NCBI GenBank assembly: GCA_036381015.1
Contig: DASVDR010000048.1
Location: 1 to 45,543 of the forward strand
Origin: Gammaproteobacteria bacterium
GTDB lineage: Bacteria > Pseudomonadota > Gammaproteobacteria > Steroidobacterales > Rariloculaceae
Reading direction: 5' to 3'
DNA: 45,543 nucleotides
Shown here: positions 39,387 to 45,543 of the stretch, piece after piece
Numbering within the stretch: position 1 is the stretch's first letter
How the letters are laid out: each line of letters opens with the position of its first letter
Made by a program: the position numbers and the translations under genes
The notes under the pieces: generated by a model
Databases searched by the model: none
What the model saw: only the letters and a program-made list of their open reading frames with translations
Told to the model about the DNA's origin: nothing

Positions 39387-40676
39387 ATGCCCAAACGCGC
39401 TCGCGAATTGACCGCACTCGCCGTCTCGAAGCTTAAGGCCGAAGGCCGTTACGCAGTAGGGGGCGCTGCAGGTTTGCATCTTCGTGTCGCCGGCAACTCT
39501 CGAACGTGGGTCTTACGCATTAAGGTCGCCGGCAAGCGCCGAGACATGGGACTCGGTGCTTTCCCCGAACTGTCGCTCGCTGAGGCTCGCCAGAAGGCTC
39601 TGGAACAGCGCAAGGCTGTCGCCGAAGGTCGGGACCCGATTGAGGAACGTAGGGCGCAGCGAGCGCGGCAAGCGGCGAACATCGCTAATACCAAGACTTT
39701 CGCGGAATGCGCCCGTGCATACATCGAGGCCCACGCTGCAGGTTGGAAATCCGTGAAACACGCTGCCCAGTGGACAGCGACGCTCGAAACTTACGCCTTC
39801 CCGATTCTCGGCAAGCTGCCGGTCACCGCCATCGATACCGCAAAAGTACTCCAAGTGCTGACTCCGATCTGGACCACCAAGACGGAAACAGCGAGCCGCC
39901 TGCGAGGCCGCATGGAGTCCATTTTGGACTGGGCGAAGGTTCGAGGTTATCGCCAAGGCGAGAACCCGGCGCGGTGGAAAAACAATCTTCGCCACCAACT
40001 GCCCGCTCCGAGCAAGGTACAGAAAACTGAGCACCATGCGGCCCTACCCTACGGGCGCGTCGGCACGTTCATGGCGGAGCTACGCAAACATGAGGGCATC
40101 TCGCCTCGTGCGCTGGAGTTTGCCATCTTGACCGCCGCTCGCAGCGGCGAAGTCCGCGGCGCCACCTGGAGCGAAATTGACCTGAAGGCACTGCGATGGA
40201 CGATTCCCGCGTCTCGCATGAAGCGGGAAAAGGAGCATGTCGTGCCACTCTCCACTGCCGCGGTGGCGCTCCTGAAAAGCCTGCCGAGCAAGGGAACGTC
40301 CGATATCGTTTTCCCCGCCCCGAGTGGAGGAAAGCTCTCCGATGCCGCACTGGGGGCAGTCATCGATGGCATGCACGAAGTCGATCTGAAACGCGGCGGC
40401 ATTGGCTACCTCGACCCTTCCCAAGACAAGACCGCCACTCCACACGGATTCCGCTCGTCATTCCGCGACTGGGCTGCGGAAGTTGCTTACTTCCCGAGCG
40501 AGGTGATCGAGCACGCTCTCGCGCACAAGTTGAAGGACAAGGCTGAAGCCGCGTACCAACGCGGCACGTTACTCATAAAGCGCGCGAAGTTGATGGAGAA
40601 ATGGGCGAGCTACTGTAGCGTAAGGAGGGATGAATCGGGCAAGGTCATTCGGTTGAACCGCAAGAAAGCGCGGTAA
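39387..40676 (+). CDS. Tyrosine-type site-specific integrase
   Basis: 429 residues with an N-terminal arm-binding domain (about 1-95, DUF4102 type: YAVGGAAGLHLRVAGNSRTWVLRIKVAG and MGLGAFPELSLAEARQKA), an SAM-like core-binding region, and the catalytic domain. The catalytic Arg is in TAARSGEVRGATW, the His-x-x-Arg pair in HGFRSSFRDW, the following His in HALAHKL, and the Tyr in AAYQRG. The set is complete, so it may be active. The upstream 240 bp is AT-rich and probably contains its promoter and att region. It is the integrase of a P4-like or ICE-type island. The target site is not proven. Confidence 0.92.
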   Translation: MPKRARELTALAVSKLKAEGRYAVGGAAGLHLRVAGNSRTWVLRIKVAGKRRDMGLGAFPELSLAEARQKALEQRKAVAEGRDPIEERRAQRARQAANIANTKTFAECARAYIEAHAAGWKSVKHAAQWTATLETYAFPILGKLPVTAIDTAKVLQVLTPIWTTKTETASRLRGRMESILDWAKVRGYRQGENPARWKNNLRHQLPAPSKVQKTEHHAALPYGRVGTFMAELRKHEGISPRALEFAILTAARSGEVRGATWSEIDLKALRWTIPASRMKREKEHVVPLSTAAVALLKSLPSKGTSDIVFPAPSGGKLSDAALGAVIDGMHEVDLKRGGIGYLDPSQDKTATPHGFRSSFRDWAAEVAYFPSEVIEHALAHKLKDKAEAAYQRGTLLIKRAKLMEKWASYCSVRRDESGKVIRLNRKKAR

Positions 40677-40876
40677 CACTTCGGCGCCGGGAAGTCCTGT
40701 GGCTGTGCATGGGGTGCGCGTCGCTGCGCTAGCTAGTACGCCAGAAGCGACGCTGTCTCGCGCTCGCATAGTGACTGCGGCTTACACGACGTAACCCGAG
40801 AGTGCCGAATTCACTAGTGCGGGTCGATTCACGCCGAGATCAACCTATTCTCACCAGCATCCAATGCGAGCGCGCC

Positions 40877-41141
40877 ATGATGGTGGCGACGTTCGAGCCA
40901 CTGCAGAATCTGCCGGTGCCGGTGTTCGCTAAGCTCCCAGGGAAGTCGCGCTATCAGATCAACCGAGAGATCAAGAGCCGCCGTTTGTTCTCGCTCACCT
41001 TGGGCAATCGGGGACATCGTATTTTCAGACTGGCAACTCGATCCCATCGGGTAAAGGTTCACTCGTGCGGTATTGGAGCGTGTGCAGGGGATCGACTCGT
41101 GGTTGCTTTATCGTACGCCGTCTGTAGCGCTCTTCAGTTGA
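40877..41141 (+). pseudogene. Frameshifted remnant of a small DNA-binding/antitoxin-type protein
   Basis: The first part reads PVFAKLPGKSRYQINREIKSRRL and LTLGNRGHRI, as in small helix-turn-helix proteins carried by mobile elements and some ParS/MbcA-like antitoxins. At about 41021-41027 one extra base shifts the frame: the continuation DWQLDPIG, then a stop at 41052-41054, then FTRAVLERVQGIDSWLLYRT in the same frame. Two lesions mean it is broken. The family call is tentative. Confidence 0.5.
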
Positions 41142-41215
41142 TTCAGGCACCGTGGCACAACGACGAAGCGTCTCGTCTCATGAGCGATCAGTGTCATCTG
41201 GGGCGATGCCGCAGA

Positions 41216-41566
41216 CTAAGCGCTTCCGCGTCGCCGTCCGAATAACTGCATGTCGCTCAGGGGCGGCTGCAGGTTGACCGAGTCGAGCCGCTCGATGGCT
41301 TCATTCAAGAGATCGGCCGCCAGATCGATGACCGCCGGATAATACGGAGACCGCTTGTTCTGGCTCTCGGCATTCACCTCCATCGCGAGGGTGGCGCAAC
41401 TGAGAATGGAATGAGCCTTGAGCAGGCGCAACCGTTCATCTTCGACGGTGCGCTCGAGAGCCTCGAGCGCGGAGTCCGGCTTTGAATCATCGTGTAGAGC
41501 GGTTGCCTCGGAGGAAGGACGGCGAGAGAGGTTTCGATCAGACGGGGTAACATCGCGCTTAGCCAT
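41216..41566 (-). CDS. Hypothetical helical protein of the accessory region
   Basis: 116 residues. A strong Shine-Dalgarno AAGGAGG stands 6 nt before the ATG at 41566, which argues that it is real. It is mostly alpha-helical (ALEALERTVEDERLRLLKAHSIL, AVIDLAADLLNEAIERLDS) with one Cys. The N-terminus is charged. There is no known domain. The orientation matches the HEPN-like gene upstream on the same strand, but 340 bp lie between them. Confidence 0.6.
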   Translation of the reverse strand: MAKRDVTPSDRNLSRRPSSEATALHDDSKPDSALEALERTVEDERLRLLKAHSILSCATLAMEVNAESQNKRSPYYPAVIDLAADLLNEAIERLDSVNLQPPLSDMQLFGRRRGSA

Positions 41567-41908
41567 GGTTAGCCTCCTTGGGGCTGACTGTGGTTAGGCG
41601 TCCGCTGGTGTTAGCGGCACTAGCGGGCGCCGCTTCTGTGTATACCATTCGCGGCGTGCGATAGCTAGCGATCCGCCGAAGTAGGCTTCCTCCGCGCCAA
41701 GCCCATTCGGCGGTGTCGGCGATTAGAGCGCCACCGCGGCGATATGGAGCTGAGGTCCGAAATCGACTTCCAGAATTCGCCGAGGTGCCGGCGATCGACC
41801 CAATCACGCCTACGCCGATTTCGAGCCGCAAGCTTTCGGGCGCTGCACGGAGGAAACGAGCGCTTTAATCCATACGCGTTCCCGGAAAGCGTTTATGGGA
41901 AAGAAGCA
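41567..41908. other. Gap with no supported gene
   Basis: About 340 bp of mixed composition. Short open frames exist on both strands, but none has a ribosome site and a plausible protein together. The 41567-41830 part may hold the promoter of the 41216-41566 gene. No recognisable element was found. Confidence 0.5.
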
Positions 41909-42610
41909 TCATTCGCCTATCGGCGGGAACGCGGGCGGGGCGACACGGATTTCCCTAAGTAATCGCCTAAGGGACGTGCTCGCTCGCTGAGCGTCTAAGC
42001 TCAACAGATACGCTCCCTCATCGTCGACATATGCGGTACTTGTGTATGACCCGAGGATACCGACGATCTGTTTCGGCGGTTCCAAGAGCGCCTCGGCTGG
42101 TTCCCACGTTGTTCTGGGAATCTGCTCTGCTTCAATGTTCTCAGGATGTGCGAGCCTCTTGTCGCGCAGGGCCTTTAGCGCGTTAAGCGCCGCATTGTTC
42201 TTCGGAGTGGGCAACACCTTGATTAGCTCGTCCGCAACGGCGATCGTTGTGTGCTCCTGGTCTCCATTGGCCGAGATAGTAATGCCAAGGCGAGCGACGC
42301 CTCGTTCAACCCAGGTAGGCTGCCTGATCTGTAACGCCCCTGCGTTCGTCCTGACAAATTCCAGGACGGCAGGCAAGCTTCTGAGGGAGTAGTGAGGGTG
42401 CGGGCGGTCATAGAGGCGAGTGACCGCAAGTACAAACTGCTCTACGCTATAGCTCTGCAAAGAGATTAAGATCGCTCTGAAGTTTGAAGCGTTAACCGCA
42501 TCAGCATGCGAGCCGATAGTTGTTGCGACTTGGAGCGCCTCTTCGGCGCGGAGAAGGTCAGCGACTGGACCCTCTTGAAGCATTGTGGCCAGATCGTTCT
42601 CCGCAGACAT
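41909..42610 (-). CDS. HEPN/AbiU2-like hypothetical protein
   Basis: 233 residues from ATG 42610, preceded by AAGGAAA; the longer frame (to 42694) has no better signal. It is predicted all-helical, with LVAVTRLYDRPHPHYSLRSLP-like and LKALRDKRLAHPENIEA segments. The latter holds an Arg-x5-His motif of the RX4-6H type seen in HEPN nucleases, in a context like AbiU2. HEPN proteins often act as RNA-cutting toxins in phage defence. There is no recognised antitoxin next to it. The call is from the motif and the mobile setting only. Confidence 0.45.
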   Translation of the reverse strand: MSAENDLATMLQEGPVADLLRAEEALQVATTIGSHADAVNASNFRAILISLQSYSVEQFVLAVTRLYDRPHPHYSLRSLPAVLEFVRTNAGALQIRQPTWVERGVARLGITISANGDQEHTTIAVADELIKVLPTPKNNAALNALKALRDKRLAHPENIEAEQIPRTTWEPAEALLEPPKQIVGILGSYTSTAYVDDEGAYLLSLDAQRASTSLRRLLREIRVAPPAFPPIGE

Positions 42611-42713
42611 AAGATTTCCTTCTTGCGCAGTGCCTGTCCCGAGCAACAGTCTAGACGGGCGGGGCGCCTCAGGGAGGTTTCTTCTGAACGCCACTAGGCG
42701 GCCTCACAAAAGG

Positions 42714-42999
42714 GTGTCCAGTTTGAAGCTGATCGGCATCGACTGTGCTGTGCAGTCGCAGAATACCGGAATCGCCGTCGGGTCTCTCATAGACGGGAGG
42801 CTCAGCGTAGTGCATGCCGGTGCCGGATCATCTGCTGTAATTGAGAGCGTAGTGCGCGAGCTCGACGGAGGCGCCGTAGCACTCCTAGCACTGGACGCTC
42901 CACTTGGGTGGCCCGTCGGGCTGGGCCACGAACTTTGCGCGCATCGAGCGGGGCAGCCGATGTTCACCGTCCCGAATCAGCTCTTTCGAAGGGACACGG
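42714..42999 (+). pseudogene. DUF429 gene, 5' part, interrupted by the IS21-family element
   Basis: Reads LKLIGIDCAVQSQNTGIAVG, ALLALDAPLGWPVGLGHELC and FTVPNQLFRRDT, the N-terminal half of a DUF429 protein (RNase H-like fold). GTG 42714 and TTG 42723 are possible starts. At the insertion the frame runs into a stop 5 bp inside the IS. Joining base 42999 to 44961 gives FRRDTDRFVRQ, exactly the family's continuation. Before the insertion it was a gene on the same strand as the integrase. Confidence 0.85.
42994..42999. repeat. IS21 target-site duplication (left)
   Basis: ACACGG, repeated at 44955-44960 immediately after the IS. Six-base duplications are within the known IS21-family range (4-8 bp). 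Confidence 0.85.
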
Positions 43000-43051
43000 T
43001 GTGAGCGGACATCGGAAGCTGACCCTTTTCGGACAAAACTGTTGACCCACC
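43000..43051. repeat. IS21 left end (inverted repeat plus internal repeat)
   Basis: Outer repeat starts TGTGAGCGGACA; inner repeat GGACAAAACTGTTGACCCACC (43031-43051) matches both right-end repeats. These are multiple transposase-binding sites. Confidence 0.8.
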
Positions 43052-43095
43052 TTTGTTGAAAATCGGGGCCGTCTTGGAAGGAGGACGAGCCCCGG

Positions 43096-44885
<1,790 letters not shown>

Positions 44886-44900
44886 CGACAACACCCAGGG

Positions 44901-44954
44901 GGTGGGTCAAGAATATTGTCCGCCAGGTGGGTCAATTATTTTTGTCCGTTGACA
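44901..44954. repeat. IS21 right end (two internal repeats and inverted repeat)
   Basis: GGTGGGTCAAGAATATTGTCC (44901-44921) and GGTGGGTCAATTATTTTTG (within 44926-44947) are inverted relative to the left end, and TTTGTCCGTTGACA ends the element at 44954. Confidence 0.8.
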
Positions 44955-45454
44955 ACACGGATCGATTCGTTCGTCAGGTGACCGGCAAACAGCCGCTCGA
45001 CGTTGGCGCAGATCGCATCGCACGCGCTGCCTGGGCAGCTTTGAGCCTTCTACACAAGGTCCGCGAACAATCGGGCCAGCGCATCCAGCTGGCGTGGCAC
45101 AACAGACTTACGGAGCCAGCATGCATCGAGGTCGATCCAGCCGCCACGTTGGTGGCTCATGAAGTGCCCTCCAGAGGCTATAAGGGCGGCGACCTCGCGA
45201 ACCAGGAACGTCGCGCTACCATCCTGGATCGGCTCATGAGCTGGATCATGATTCCGGACGTGATCAAGGAGGTGGCCATCGCAAATGATCACGTTCTTGA
45301 TGCGATCATCTGTCTTCTGGCCGGCGCCGACTTCTTAAACGGCGCCTGTGACGGTCCGGCTGATGCTGAGGTCGCACGGCGCGGGAAGGGTGGATTTGGT
45401 TCAGGTGCCCTAGCGCTTCGCATACAATGCCCAGCAATTAACCTTTCCCAATAA
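44955..45454 (+). pseudogene. DUF429 gene, 3' part, after the IS21-family element
   Basis: Reads ACACGG (target duplication, 44955-44960) then TDRFVRQVTGKQPLDVGADRIARAAW, EPACIEVDPAATLVAHEV and DHVLDAIICLLAGADFL, the C-terminal half of the DUF429 family. A frameshift near 45383 probably destroys the usual end: the other frame reads EGWIWFRC, the family's normal C-terminal motif. Thus the gene carries two lesions. Confidence 0.82.
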
Positions 45455-45481
45455 CAACCCATATCGGGAGTCTTCGGCAAA

Positions 45482-45543
45482 ATGGCTACCGTAGACAAGC
45501 CAGAGGGCGCAACTAAACGTGATTCAGACGAGGGGCATCAATA
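45482..45543 (+). CDS. Partial open frame at the window end
   Basis: ATG 45482 with GGGAG about 13 nt upstream begins MATVDKPEGATKRDSDEGHQ and runs off the window. Charged N-terminus; no family recognised. It lies in the accessory region. Confidence 0.35.
   Translation, partial: MATVDKPEGATKRDSDEGHQ

Noticed and set aside
41559-41831. A 90-codon minus-strand frame overlapping the 41216-41566 gene
   Set aside because: No ribosome site and no plausible protein composition; it overlaps a better-supported start.

Overview
The window is GC-rich chromosomal DNA from a Gram-negative bacterium. It encodes an outer-membrane porin, a TonB-dependent receptor, many signal peptides and a lipoprotein. 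The gene content (XoxF-type quinoprotein dehydrogenase, DUF6152-type secreted protein, MpaB/DUF2236 oxygenase, DjlA, HemW, heterodimeric ABC exporter) looks gammaproteobacterial. A Steroidobacter-like lineage is a guess that the sequence alone cannot confirm. No rRNA, confident tRNA or CRISPR array was seen. From about 38 kb to the end the base composition and codon use loosen and mobile or broken genes accumulate, so this part is an integrated accessory region.

Layout. 0-9.2 kb: a PDZ protein and AlkB (divergent), a PQQ-dependent sugar dehydrogenase, a DUF6152-type pair, an overlapping pair of a luciferase-like monooxygenase and an aldo/keto reductase, an ECF42-type sigma factor with its DGPF/YCII partner, DjlA, and a macrodomain protein. 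9.2-13.5 kb: an OPT transporter, a cupin and an ECF41 sigma factor on the minus strand, with the ECF41 partner (AhpD-like carboxymuconolactone decarboxylase) divergent. Two near-perfect ECF41 promoters sit back to back between them. 13.6-19.9 kb: a periplasmic alcohol-oxidation cluster preceded by a sigma-54 promoter. It holds a porin, a small secreted protein, a XoxF-type dehydrogenase with the lanthanide-marker Asp, a c-type cytochrome, and a XoxJ-like binding protein fused to a YVTN beta-propeller. 20.2-23.9 kb: a two-gene heterodimeric ABC exporter with one degenerate ATP site. 24-27.4 kb: uncharacterised proteins, a 2OG-Fe(II) oxygenase and HemW.

The most interesting block is 27.6-36.3 kb, a tight six-gene operon: TonB-dependent receptor, small polytopic membrane protein, MotA/TolQ/ExbB-type protein, DUF2149 protein, a 1327-residue CobN/ChlH-like chelatase that carries a signal peptide and a C-terminal membrane anchor, and a beta-propeller lipoprotein. 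The order matches the Bacteroidetes Hmu haem system (HmuR-T-U-V-S). It suggests a periplasmic tetrapyrrole (de)chelatase driven by an ExbBD-like proton motor instead of the cytoplasmic AAA+ subunits used by normal cobalt and magnesium chelatases.

38-45.5 kb is the accessory region: an uncharacterised zinc-ribbon protein, a tyrosine integrase, a frameshifted regulator/antitoxin remnant, a HEPN/AbiU2-like protein, and a DUF429 gene cut in two by a complete IS21-family element. The IS has a 6-bp target duplication, and removing it restores the reading frame exactly.

A roughly 70-bp repeat occurs in two inverted copies, at 714-788 and 25523-25593. Each copy lies directly upstream of a 2OG-Fe(II) dioxygenase gene.
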